This document shows, one piece after another, positions 20,889 to 28,787 of a stretch of DNA of 29,431 nt. The notes beneath the pieces are model-generated. The model was not told where the DNA came from and did not search any database. It was given only the letters and a program-made list of their open reading frames with translations. Both the position numbers and the translations under genes were made by a program. This DNA is from Bacillota bacterium (GTDB lineage Bacteria; Bacillota; Bacilli; Bacillales; Cytobacillaceae), in contig JAEWIG010000152.1 in NCBI GenBank assembly GCA_023387295.1, positions 1 through 29,431 on the forward strand, written 5' to 3'. How positions within the stretch are numbered: the first letter of the stretch is position 1; every line of letters starts with the position of its first letter.

Positions 20889-21946
20889 ACATGGACAACT
20901 CCCTTAATATGCTTCGCAACTGCTTCTTCATCATTCGGTAAAACAACTGGCTTAATAGGACTACAATCGATTGCAATGTTCGGATCCTTCAATCCGTTTC
21001 CAGTTAAGATGGCTACAACCCTCGTTTTATGAGGAATCTCTCCATTGCGTAGCTGCTTATAAATACCAGCCAATGACGCACATGAAGCAGGCTCTGCAAA
21101 AATCCCTTCTGTCGAAGCTAGTTTTCGATACATGCAGAGGATTTCCTCATCACTTACTTCATCGATTTTCCCCCCTGATTCTTCAATTGCGGCCGTTGCT
21201 AAATGCCAGCTCGCAGGGTTTCCAATTCGAATAGCAGTGGCCACCGTTTCTGGGTTTTCAAAAACCTTCCCGTGTACGATAGCAGCCGCTCCTTCAGCTT
21301 CAACTCCATGCATTTTCGGTAGACCGGAATTTTTAACATGATGATACTCTTTAAACCCTTTCCAATAGGCACTAATATTTCCTGCATTCCCAACAGGAAG
21401 TGCAAGAATATCGGGCGCACCGCCTAACTGATCACAAATTTCAAAAGCACCTGTTTTTTGACCTTCTAAACGATAAGGATTTACTGAGTTCACAAGTGTA
21501 ATCGGCTCTGTTTCACTAATCTTCCGTACCATCGCTAGCGCTTCATCAAAGTTACCCTTTATAGAAATAATCTCTGCTCCATACATCACAGCTTGCGCTA
21601 GCTTCCCCATGGCAATTTTTCCTTCCGGAATAACAACGATACAACGAAGACCAGCTCTTGCTGCATAAGCAGCAGCTGCTGCTGATGTATTGCCTGTTGA
21701 TGCACAGATGACTGTATCACTACCTTCTTCTTTTGCTTTCGCAACAGCCATAACCATGCCCCGATCTTTAAAGGAGCCTGTTGGATTCGTTCCCTCTGTT
21801 TTGACGTACAGATCGATTCCCCATTCATCAGAAAACTTATCAAGCCTAATTAATGGTGTATTTCCTTCATTTAGTGTGAGTAATGGAGTATTTTCATTAA
21901 TTGGTAAAAAATCTTTGTAAGCTTTTAATAATCCTTCCCACCTCAT
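20885..21946 (-). CDS. thrC: Threonine synthase
   Basis: A PLP enzyme converting O-phosphohomoserine to L-threonine. The 353-residue product has the PLP lysine in TNPTGSFKDRGMVMAVAKA, the phosphate loop GNAGNISAYWKG and a normal length (352 in B. subtilis, from memory). It overlaps thrB by 4 bases downstream and hom by 4 bases upstream. GGGGAG lies about 11 bases before ATG 21946. Middle gene of the threonine operon. Confidence 0.95.
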   Translation of the reverse strand: MRWEGLLKAYKDFLPINENTPLLTLNEGNTPLIRLDKFSDEWGIDLYVKTEGTNPTGSFKDRGMVMAVAKAKEEGSDTVICASTGNTSAAAAAYAARAGLRCIVVIPEGKIAMGKLAQAVMYGAEIISIKGNFDEALAMVRKISETEPITLVNSVNPYRLEGQKTGAFEICDQLGGAPDILALPVGNAGNISAYWKGFKEYHHVKNSGLPKMHGVEAEGAAAIVHGKVFENPETVATAIRIGNPASWHLATAAIEESGGKIDEVSDEEILCMYRKLASTEGIFAEPASCASLAGIYKQLRNGEIPHKTRVVAILTGNGLKDPNIAIDCSPIKPVVLPNDEEAVAKHIKGVVHV

Positions 21947-23241
21947 AGGTTAACGCTCCCCTCAACCCGGTATGAACTTTTAATCGTCTTCACTGCCTGT
22001 AAATCTCTTAATTTAATTAAGATTTCTTCATAATCCTGTAAAGATGCTTGGTGTGTAACGAGGACGATTTCAGCAAGTTCTTTATCCTTTAATGGCATCT
22101 GAAGGATTTTTTCTAAGCTCACATTATGCTCGGAGAAGATAGCTGTCATATTGGCAAATACACCTAGTTCATCTTTGACATGTAGTCGCAGAAAATATTT
22201 TGCATACATTTCACTTGGAGCTTTTAGCTGCTTTGGATATTGCGGTGTTACAGCGCTTTTTCCATTCACACCAAGACGCATATTTTTCATTACCGCAACG
22301 AGGTCAGATACAACGGCTGTCGCTGTTGGTAAGCTTCCTGCCCCCGGGCCATAAAACATTGTTTCTCCGACCGCTTCCCCATAAACATAGACAGCATTGA
22401 ATTCATCCTGAACGGATGCAAGAGGGTGTGACTCTACTAATAATGTTGGCTGAACACTTACTTCAACTTTTTCTACAGCGCGATGAGCAATCCCAATAAG
22501 CTTCATTGTATAGCCAAGCTGTTTTCCATACTGTAAATCCTCTTCAGTAATATCTGAAATCCCTTTCACCTTTACATCAGCTAAATCAATTTTCATAGAA
22601 AATCCAAGTGTCGATAGAATAGTCATTTTTCTTGCTGCATCTAAGCCCTCAACATCTGCAGTTGGGTCAGCCTCTGCATATCCTAACTCTTGAGCTTCCT
22701 TGAGAACATCCTCATACGCACTACCATACTTGCTCATTTTTGTTAAAATAAAGTTCGTTGTCCCATTAACAATTCCCATCATTTTCGTAATTCGATCTGA
22801 AGCTAATCCATCTACTAAACTACGTAAAATTGGAATGCCTCCACCAACACTAGCTTCATAGAAAAGATCACAGCCCTGTTCGGAAGCAATCGTCAATAAT
22901 TCTGAACCATGCAAAGCCATTAAATCTTTATTCGCCGTGACGATGTTTTTTCGATTCATCAAGGCTTGCTTAATATATTTTTTCGTTTCATCTATACCAC
23001 CCATAACCTCGATAATGACATCGATTTCAGGGTCATTAATAATTTCCTCTGCATTCGTTGTTAACAATTCCTGCTCAACATGAACAGCTCGTTCTTTATT
23101 TAAGTTTTTAACAAGAATTTTTTTTACCTTTACTGGGCAGCCAACTTGGTGCATAAGCTTATCCTGATGATTATTAATTATCTGGACAACACCAGAACCT
23201 ACCGTTCCTAAGCCAAGTAAACCGATTGAAATTGCCTTCAC
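21943..23241 (-). CDS. hom: Homoserine dehydrogenase with ACT domain
   Basis: Reduces aspartate semialdehyde to homoserine, the branch point to threonine and methionine. The 432-residue product has an N-terminal Rossmann motif IGLLGLGTVGSGVV, the catalytic core with GIVNGTTNFILTKM and EADPTADVEGLDAARK, and a C-terminal ACT domain (about residues 350-425, HVKDELGVFANMTAIFSE) for feedback by threonine. GTG 23241 is preferred: AGAGGGG lies 7 bases upstream and the product begins (V)KAISIGLLG like the B. subtilis enzyme; ATG 23247 is nearly on top of that site. First gene of the hom-thrC-thrB operon. Confidence 0.95.
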   Translation of the reverse strand: MKAISIGLLGLGTVGSGVVQIINNHQDKLMHQVGCPVKVKKILVKNLNKERAVHVEQELLTTNAEEIINDPEIDVIIEVMGGIDETKKYIKQALMNRKNIVTANKDLMALHGSELLTIASEQGCDLFYEASVGGGIPILRSLVDGLASDRITKMMGIVNGTTNFILTKMSKYGSAYEDVLKEAQELGYAEADPTADVEGLDAARKMTILSTLGFSMKIDLADVKVKGISDITEEDLQYGKQLGYTMKLIGIAHRAVEKVEVSVQPTLLVESHPLASVQDEFNAVYVYGEAVGETMFYGPGAGSLPTATAVVSDLVAVMKNMRLGVNGKSAVTPQYPKQLKAPSEMYAKYFLRLHVKDELGVFANMTAIFSEHNVSLEKILQMPLKDKELAEIVLVTHQASLQDYEEILIKLRDLQAVKTIKSSYRVEGSVNL

Positions 23242-23299
23242 TTCCATACCCCTCTCGAGTTGTTCTCTCTACGAGTACATTTGTATTTGTATAGTAGAC

Positions 23300-23328
23300 A
23301 TTATAGTGCTGATTTCTGCATATTACAA
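23300..23328 (-). promoter_or_regulatory. Sigma-A promoter of the hom-thrC-thrB operon
   Basis: On the minus strand TTGTAA (23328-23323), a 17-base spacer and TATAAT (23305-23300). The -10 is perfect, the -35 moderate, and the start would lie about 50 bases before hom. Confidence 0.65.
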
Positions 23329-23351
23329 TAGTTTTTTCATTTTATCGAAGT

Positions 23352-24359
23352 TTATTTTTTTAGCCATTCAGGGGTTGGAATCTTCCATTTTTGAATAGGG
23401 ACTTGTGAGAATTCGAAAAAGCTTCCTAAAAACCGTTCATACTCATCCGATTGCTGTAAAAATTTCTGGAGCTGCTCTTCAAGCTGTCTTTTCTCTTGCT
23501 CACTGTTTGTAAGATAATATCTTTCAATTGTAGAAATATAGTGGAGAGGGAACAAAACCCTCGCAAAATAAAGCCTCCAGGAAAAAGAAGACAATGGAGT
23601 GATGCTTTGATAGTCTGATATAAACTTTCGTAATTCCGGCTCATAAGTTCGAATATTACGGAAATATTTTTCTCTCGTCCATTCAGCTAAATCTCTTGCA
23701 CAATGGTCAAATACCCAATCAAAAGGATTTTTGATTAAGTATGCTTTCCCCCATGTTTCTGCAGTAAAACTTGTGTGGCAAACAGTCCCGCTATCAGTGA
23801 TAGCTGGTTCATCATCAAGCTCCGTATCAACAATGTATTGTATGGCATTTTCGGCAATCCCTCGATAATAGGGGAACGACTCGAGAAACATCCTTTCGAG
23901 TTCGCTATCTGGTTGCTGAAAGAGCTTTTCATTCCAAACTCTCTCCATCTGATCAATTCTTGATTCCCAAAGCTGCTTCCATTGACCGATTCTACTTGTT
24001 TTCTGAACGGGAAAAGCTACTGTTCTTCCGCGATTATGAAATTTTGCCAGCTTTCTACCTAAGCTTGTTATCTTTCTATTTTGGATGTTCTTATTTTCTA
24101 ACACACTATACTTTCCATCTTTCCATTCACAGATCGATTTTCCTTCCTTCGTTTTTAAAAAGATACTGCAATATCTCTCACCATTTTTCACAAGGTGATT
24201 AGCAATTTCTTCTAGTTCTTGAACTGTTTCCTCCTCCATTCCTTCTGTTGGGACAATGAGAAATAATTGTTCTTGCTTTTTGCAAGCCTGATAGTTGCCA
24301 ACTTGAAATTCCTTATCTATTTGTAAACCATATTGATTTTCAAGGAGATGCTTAAACAT
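23352..24359 (-). CDS. yutH: YutH, spore coat-associated protein, kinase-like fold (CotS family)
   Basis: A 335-residue protein of the CotS/YutH spore-coat group, related in fold to aminoglycoside phosphotransferase/choline-kinase-like proteins. The position where active kinases have H-x-D (ICHGDLHPGN-like) reads DSGTVCHTSFTAETW, without the Asp-x-x-x-x-Asn pattern, and the downstream metal Asp region (PFDWVFDHCARDLAEW) is also changed, so it is probably a pseudokinase. In B. subtilis the homologue is coat-associated and also lies upstream of hom. GGGGTGG is found before ATG 24359. No hairpin follows, so read-through into hom is possible. Confidence 0.82.
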   Translation of the reverse strand: MFKHLLENQYGLQIDKEFQVGNYQACKKQEQLFLIVPTEGMEEETVQELEEIANHLVKNGERYCSIFLKTKEGKSICEWKDGKYSVLENKNIQNRKITSLGRKLAKFHNRGRTVAFPVQKTSRIGQWKQLWESRIDQMERVWNEKLFQQPDSELERMFLESFPYYRGIAENAIQYIVDTELDDEPAITDSGTVCHTSFTAETWGKAYLIKNPFDWVFDHCARDLAEWTREKYFRNIRTYEPELRKFISDYQSITPLSSFSWRLYFARVLFPLHYISTIERYYLTNSEQEKRQLEEQLQKFLQQSDEYERFLGSFFEFSQVPIQKWKIPTPEWLKK

Positions 24360-24548
24360 CCTTCCACCCCTTTTCTGTTAGATCTATTACAAAATATATG
24401 TAGGAATAAGGGAAAACTTGTGTTGGTTTGTTGCTTAGAACTAAAAGAGTAAGATATGATAAAATAGAATATACTTCCAATTTATTTATACGCACTTTAA
24501 AAAGTAATGGATATAATAATGGAAAATAATAAGAAATAGGTGGGGCAT

Positions 24549-25046
24549 ATGGCTGAAGTGAAACAAAGTATACTCGAGCAAACAGCAAGAAAATGGTTAA
24601 AGGATCGTGGTGTCACGATTAATGATATTGCTGAATTAGTATTCTTTCTCCAGGAAAAATATCACCCTGATTTACAAATGGAAACCTGTATTGAGAATGT
24701 TGAGCGTGTTCTCTCAAAAAGAGAGGTTCAAAACGCTGTTATAACAGGAATTCAGCTTGATTTATTAGCGGAAGAAAAAAAGCTCCAAGAACCGTTACAA
24801 ACTATCATTGAAACTGACGAAGGATTATATGGGGTCGATGAAGTACTTGCTTTATCAATTGTAAATGTATATGGATCAATTGGTCTTACAAACTTTGGTT
24901 ATATTGATAAATTAAAGCCTGGGATTTTGAAACAGTTAAACGACAAGTCTTCGAATAAATGCCATACTTTCTTAGATGATATTGTTGGGGCAGTTGCTGC
25001 GGCTGCTTCGAGTCGACTTGCTCATAGTGTCGAGGGAGCCATATAA
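24549..25046 (+). CDS. yutG: YutG, phosphatidylglycerophosphatase A-like protein
   Basis: A 165-residue PgpA-family protein. PgpA removes phosphate from phosphatidylglycerophosphate; the Bacillus/Listeria YutG/LtrC branch is soluble-looking, without the membrane helices of the E. coli enzyme, so its substrate is less sure. Visible blocks are RKWLKDRGVTINDIAELV at the start, YGVDEVLALSIVNVYGSIGLTNFG in the centre and LDDIVGAVAAAASSRLAH near the end. ATG 24549 follows AGGTGGGG; a GTG at 24540 lies inside that site. It stands alone, with a GC-rich repeat immediately downstream. Confidence 0.82.
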   Translation: MAEVKQSILEQTARKWLKDRGVTINDIAELVFFLQEKYHPDLQMETCIENVERVLSKREVQNAVITGIQLDLLAEEKKLQEPLQTIIETDEGLYGVDEVLALSIVNVYGSIGLTNFGYIDKLKPGILKQLNDKSSNKCHTFLDDIVGAVAAAASSRLAHSVEGAI

Positions 25047-25058
25047 TATTGCCAGCTT

Positions 25059-25246
25059 GTTGATTGGAGTGGAAGGCATGAGACTCCTGCGGGAGTGCGA
25101 GTCAAAGGGAGACCCCACAGGAGCGTGAGCGACGAGGAGGCTCCCGGACCGTCCGCGGAAAGCGAATGCCTCCTCGAAAATGCATTCGCATTTTCTTCGT
25201 GCGATGCCCATTCAGGAAGTTAATTCAAAGTGCAGCGGAAATCAAC
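25059..25246. repeat. 188-bp GC-rich dispersed repeat bounded by GTTGATT / AATCAAC
   Basis: The block is markedly richer in G and C than its surroundings and is bounded by GTTGATT (25059-25065) and AATCAAC (25240-25246). Inside are ACTCCTGCGGGAGT (palindromic), GAGACCCCACAGGAGCG, a CTCCTG/CAGGAG pair, GACGAGGAGGCTCC, GCGGAAAGCGAATGCC, and a GAATGC...GCATTC hairpin. These phrases are those of a repeat I know from many Bacillaceae genomes, always intergenic, with no protein. Only one copy is in this window. Any short frames across it are not credible genes. Confidence 0.8.
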
Positions 25247-25281
25247 AGTTTTGTTTACCATTGCCGTTTATTAATATAAAA

Positions 25282-25315
25282 GGGCTGTTTGAATGATATT
25301 TCATTCAAACAGCCC
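25282..25315. terminator. Bidirectional terminator at the end of the yutF operon
   Basis: GGGCTGTTTGAATGA (25282-25296) pairs perfectly with TCATTCAAACAGCCC (25301-25315), with a 4-base loop; A-run before and T-run after. Confidence 0.92.
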
Positions 25316-25349
25316 CTTTTTTATCCTCTTTATAGTTAGCAATACAGAA

Positions 25350-26114
25350 TTAAAAAATCCACTCTTCAAGTGTATCAATGACATATGTTGGCTTTTTCTG
25401 ATAACCTTTCAGGAGCTCCTTTGTTGTAACTCCTGTATGAACAAGTAATGTATCCATCCCAGCATTCATTCCTGCCAAAATATCTGTATCATAATTATCT
25501 CCGACCATAATCGTTTCTGATTTATCAGTACCGAGCACTTGCAAAGCTTGTTCTACAATAATAGATTCTGGCTTTCCAATAAAAATCGGCTCTGTTTGTG
25601 TTGAAACGGTGATGACTGATGTTAAAGAACCGTTTCCAGGAAGAAGACCGCGCTCAGTAGGTATAGCAATATCGCCATTCGTCGAAATAAAAGTCGCTCC
25701 ATTTCTAACAGCTAAACAAGCAATAGCTAGCTTCTCATAATTGATTTCACGATCAATTCCGACCACAACATATTCAGGGTGGTCTTCTGTAAGTAGTAGC
25801 CCCTTTTCTGTTAAAGCGGTTTTTATGCCCTCTTCACCAATAACATAAACAGAAGCGTCTTTTTTCTTCTCAAATATATAATTAGCAGTAGCCATACTTG
25901 TTGTAAACACTTGCTGATCCTCTGCAGGGATTGAAAACTTGCGCAACTTTTCAGCTACTTGGGCAGGTGTACGAGAAGAATTATTCGTCACAAAAAGATA
26001 AGGCAAATTCAGTTCGCGTAGCCTTTTAACAAACCCAGCTGCTTCTTTAATTAATTCTGTACCACGGTACATTGTGCCATCTAAATCGATTAAATATCCT
26101 TTATATTTCTTCAA
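25350..26114 (-). CDS. yutF: YutF, HAD-family (NagD-type) phosphatase
   Basis: A cytoplasmic HAD phosphatase of the NagD/p-nitrophenyl phosphatase class. The 254-residue product has motif I YLIDLDGTMYRG (nucleophile Asp), motif II FVTNNSSRTP, the cap domain, a conserved Lys in IFIGKPE, and motif III/IV MVGDNYDTDILAGMNAGMDT. Substrate is unknown; relatives take sugar phosphates or nucleotides. The start is TTG 26114, with GGAGTGA 6 bases upstream. It is the last gene of a four-gene operon and follows the regulator gene by 16 bases. Confidence 0.9.
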   Translation of the reverse strand: MKKYKGYLIDLDGTMYRGTELIKEAAGFVKRLRELNLPYLFVTNNSSRTPAQVAEKLRKFSIPAEDQQVFTTSMATANYIFEKKKDASVYVIGEEGIKTALTEKGLLLTEDHPEYVVVGIDREINYEKLAIACLAVRNGATFISTNGDIAIPTERGLLPGNGSLTSVITVSTQTEPIFIGKPESIIVEQALQVLGTDKSETIMVGDNYDTDILAGMNAGMDTLLVHTGVTTKELLKGYQKKPTYVIDTLEEWIF

Positions 26115-26130
26115 AATAAATCACTCCATA

Positions 26131-26769
26131 TTAATTCGGACAAATCATGTAATGACAGCAGTTAGCGCCCGAAGCCATACAAGACTTCACTGTTATATTG
26201 TCTGTTTCGAGCAGCTCTTTTAAAAATTCCTTCTCTGACACACAAATATGATAGAATTCCTTTGCTGTTTCATCATACGGACAATTATACTCTTTCAAGT
26301 GGACGACGCCATTTTCAATCGTTATTTCGGACATAAACCCTTCCGCATCTTGGATCGATTTCAATATTTCTAATCTTTCTCGAAAAGATTTTTCGGCTAC
26401 GTCAAATTTATATTTTTCAATTAGACGTCTTTTACGACTCGTAAATAATTCAGTAATTAACGATTCTTGACCTGCAGCTTTTAGTTCTTGCAATAACTCG
26501 ATGGTTAGCTGTTTGTATCTTTTCGGAAACAGCTCCTCACCTGTATGAGAAAGTTGGTAGAGCTTAGAAGGACGACCTTTCGTTTGTCTATTCATAACTG
26601 ACGTAATGAGGTTATCCAATTCTAATGAATGGATATGTCTTCTTACGGCCATATCTGTTATTTCTAATGCTGATGAGATCTCTGTAATCGAAAGACCGTC
26701 AGACGTTTTTAATAAACTTAAAATTTGAGCCTTTGTCGACTTTGGATGTACAAGCACTGAACTCACCAT
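26131..26769 (-). CDS. SufR-like Fe-S-sensing winged-HTH regulator
   Basis: A 212-residue DNA-binding protein of the DeoR/ArsR-like winged-helix group that includes SufR. The HTH lies at about residues 13-56 (GLSITEISSALEITDMAVRRHI), followed by a wing (RQTKGRPSKLY). The C-terminal domain carries Cys at 163, 176, 197, 204, 205 and 210. C163-x12-C176 equals the first pair of the C-x12-C-x13-C-x14-C motif described for cyanobacterial SufR, and C205 falls at the fourth position; the third is Asp190. An iron-sulfur or metal ligand is therefore likely but its type is open. Starts at 26769 (ATG), 26766 (GTG) and 26757 (GTG) are all possible; spacing to AAGAAGG is best for the last. Confidence 0.78.
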   Translation of the reverse strand: MVSSVLVHPKSTKAQILSLLKTSDGLSITEISSALEITDMAVRRHIHSLELDNLITSVMNRQTKGRPSKLYQLSHTGEELFPKRYKQLTIELLQELKAAGQESLITELFTSRKRRLIEKYKFDVAEKSFRERLEILKSIQDAEGFMSEITIENGVVHLKEYNCPYDETAKEFYHICVSEKEFLKELLETDNITVKSCMASGANCCHYMICPN

Positions 26770-26781
26770 CCCTTCTTAAGC

Positions 26782-27219
26782 TTAGTTTCGAAATGCCGAT
26801 ACAGGACCAAGTTCATTTAATAAATAGGTCCGAATCTTCCCTGGAAATTGTTTTAATAACGGTAAATGTGCCGAGAAGGTTGCATGAACTTCAGAATGGT
26901 CAATTTCTGTGTACATTTGTACGAGCATTTTCCGGTACTTGATAATTTCCTTATAGCTTTTACTAAGCTCTTCGTTTATAACCTTTTCATCCTCTAGTAT
27001 ATCAATAATATCGTCATAGCTTCCTGGGTCACGCATTATAAAGCCATCAATCATCGCATTCCCAACATCAAGAATAGCCTCAATCATTATATGGCAGGAT
27101 CGCTCAAGCGCAGCCTTACCTACCATCGTATCCCATTCCTTTATTTCCTCGAAAAGGGAGAATTTTTTCTCCAAAAACTTTAGAATGGTCTCTATCTTTT
27201 CCCTGTCAACGAAATACAT
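26782..27219 (-). CDS. yutE: YutE, HepT-like (DUF86) protein without catalytic His
   Basis: A 145-residue helical protein of the DUF86/HepT-like family. HepT toxins have R-x4-H-x-Y; here the same place reads R96-KMLV-Q101-M-Y103, so the catalytic His is Gln. B. subtilis YutE, as I recall, also has Gln. No MntA-type nucleotidyltransferase antitoxin lies beside it, so it is probably not an active HepT toxin. Conserved segments are GNAMIDGFIMRDPGSYDDI and the C-terminal LGPVSAF. ATG 27219 has AAAGGTGAG about 6 bases upstream; a GTG at 27228 lies inside that site. It is the second gene of a four-gene operon, 12 bases before the regulator. Confidence 0.85.
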   Translation of the reverse strand: MYFVDREKIETILKFLEKKFSLFEEIKEWDTMVGKAALERSCHIMIEAILDVGNAMIDGFIMRDPGSYDDIIDILEDEKVINEELSKSYKEIIKYRKMLVQMYTEIDHSEVHATFSAHLPLLKQFPGKIRTYLLNELGPVSAFRN

Positions 27220-27233
27220 ATTTCTCACCTTTC

Positions 27234-28538
27234 TTACGATGATCTCAAGCCTATATGTAGTGCCTTTGGACGCGCATAATAATACCCTTGTGCCAAATCA
27301 ACCCTGTTGCGCGAAAGAACTGACGCTTCATCCTTGTTCTCAATTCCTTCTGCAACAACTAACGAGCCTGCTTCTTTAGCCACAAGCAGCAATCCTTTTA
27401 ACATGGATTCCTTTACAGCATTTTTATCAATATCTTGAATGACCGAACGATCAATTTTAATAATATCAGGCATAATCTCACTAATGGAACTCAAGCTTGC
27501 ATAGCCTGCTCCCGTATCATCAACAGCAATCCGAAAGCCCATGGATCTTAATACCTTTATATTGTATAGGAAGTTTTCTATTCCTTCAATGGAATCACGT
27601 TCTGTTACCTCAAGAGTAATTTGGCGTGGAGGTATATTTTTATAGGTAGAAAACATTTTTTTCATATCTCTAATAAACCGTTCTTGTCCTAACGTAATTG
27701 GGGTAAAGTTAATGAAAATATCCTGTGTGCAGCCAGTTGTATTAATTTGCTCAAGGATTTTTTCTAATACGATAAACTCAAGCTCGTACAATTTTCCCGT
27801 TTGTCTAGCTACTGAAAACAGTTGAAGCGGGCTTTCTAATTCGGTACCCTTTGGTCCGCGTGTAAGCATTTCCCATGCTCTTACTTCCCCTGTTGCAACA
27901 TTAATAATTGGCTGTGCCAATAAGTGTATATCCCTTTGAGCAACAATTTTGCTAACAGCATAAAGCATTTCATTAAACCTAGATTGAACTCGTTTTTCAG
28001 CCATTGCAATTGCTTGCTGATGTGCTTTTAGGATTGCTTCTTGAATCGAATATTGTCTTTTTTCAACAAACATATAGCCTGTATCGAAAACAGGTCGTAT
28101 ATGGGGCATATCTATATAAAGATTTTTCTCAGCCTCCAAGACAATTTTCTTCATTTCTTTTTCTATTTCTGTCACAGAGTGGCGTTTAAGATCTACTTTC
28201 TTTAAAAGTGTTAGTCCATCGCTAAAATAGTCGTGGAGAGCAATAATCTCATCTTCTCCAACCTCTTGCTTAATAACCGATTGAAAACTCTTCTTTAATG
28301 CAGAAATATATTTTGTATACCCTTGAATTCCTAGCTGATCCAATAGCTCAGATAAGTTTTTTATATTAAATACAACAACAGCCACTTCGTAACCATTTGC
28401 AAAGGCTTTCTTAACACCTTTTGCTACTGGGTCGCGAATGATGAATTGAGGCGGATAGAATCGGAGCTTATCTAATGGTAAGAACAACTTTAACCATTTA
28501 CGAAAGCCTTTATGTGTAGTTTGATCTTGATGAACCAT
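27234..28538 (-). CDS. Degenerate-GGDEF plus EAL domain protein (c-di-GMP phosphodiesterase/receptor)
   Basis: A 434-residue cytosolic protein with two domains. Residues about 45-165 look like a GGDEF fold without its motif: YFSDG (104-108) stands where GGDEF would be, so it cannot make c-di-GMP. Residues about 190-430 are an EAL domain: EML at 223-225 in place of EAL (catalytic E223 kept), N277, E313 (EVTE), DDTGAGY at 340-346 for DDFGTGY, K361, E397 (VVAEGIE) and QGYYYARP at 417-424. Nearly all metal and substrate residues are kept, so hydrolysis is likely though not certain. No membrane helix or signal. GAGAGGAAGG lies 7 bases before ATG 28538. It starts the operon with yutE, the regulator and yutF. 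Confidence 0.85.
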   Translation of the reverse strand: MVHQDQTTHKGFRKWLKLFLPLDKLRFYPPQFIIRDPVAKGVKKAFANGYEVAVVVFNIKNLSELLDQLGIQGYTKYISALKKSFQSVIKQEVGEDEIIALHDYFSDGLTLLKKVDLKRHSVTEIEKEMKKIVLEAEKNLYIDMPHIRPVFDTGYMFVEKRQYSIQEAILKAHQQAIAMAEKRVQSRFNEMLYAVSKIVAQRDIHLLAQPIINVATGEVRAWEMLTRGPKGTELESPLQLFSVARQTGKLYELEFIVLEKILEQINTTGCTQDIFINFTPITLGQERFIRDMKKMFSTYKNIPPRQITLEVTERDSIEGIENFLYNIKVLRSMGFRIAVDDTGAGYASLSSISEIMPDIIKIDRSVIQDIDKNAVKESMLKGLLLVAKEAGSLVVAEGIENKDEASVLSRNRVDLAQGYYYARPKALHIGLRSS

Positions 28539-28581
28539 TAAATACCTTCCTCTCAGGTGCACGTATAAAGTGAAACTCAAT

Positions 28582-28641
28582 CAGTGGGACTTCATTTCCC
28601 ACTGTTTGTTAGTTGAACCAATCGGTACATATATATTGGTT
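28582..28641 (-). promoter_or_regulatory. Hairpin and palindrome in the leader/promoter of the EAL operon
   Basis: CAGTGGGA (28582-28589) and TCCCACTG (28597-28604) form a perfect 8-bp hairpin about 45 bases before the EAL gene start. Just upstream, AACCAAT (28616-28622) and ATTGGTT (28635-28641) are inverted 7-bp arms around 12 bases, in an AT-rich promoter-like stretch. The first may act in the leader RNA, the second as an operator. No regulator can be named. Confidence 0.35.
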
Positions 28642-28787
28642 TATTTTATCACAAAAAAGGATTATTTTTCCCTCGGCTGAAAATTTTTATCTTTATTATT
28701 TTCAAAATAAAATGAAGAAAACATGAGATTTGTCATTGACTTTGGTAAACTAGAGATGAAAATTCCGAAAAAGGGGTAAACTATTTT

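Noticed and set aside
24972..25211. A 79-codon minus-strand frame within the GC-rich repeat
   Set aside because: Most of it is the repeat itself; the rest is antisense to the yutG 3' end. Such frames are spurious by-products of this repeat.
26782..27219. YutE as a HepT/MntA toxin-antitoxin pair
   Set aside because: The catalytic His is Gln and there is no nucleotidyltransferase gene next to it; the flanking genes are an EAL protein and a regulator.
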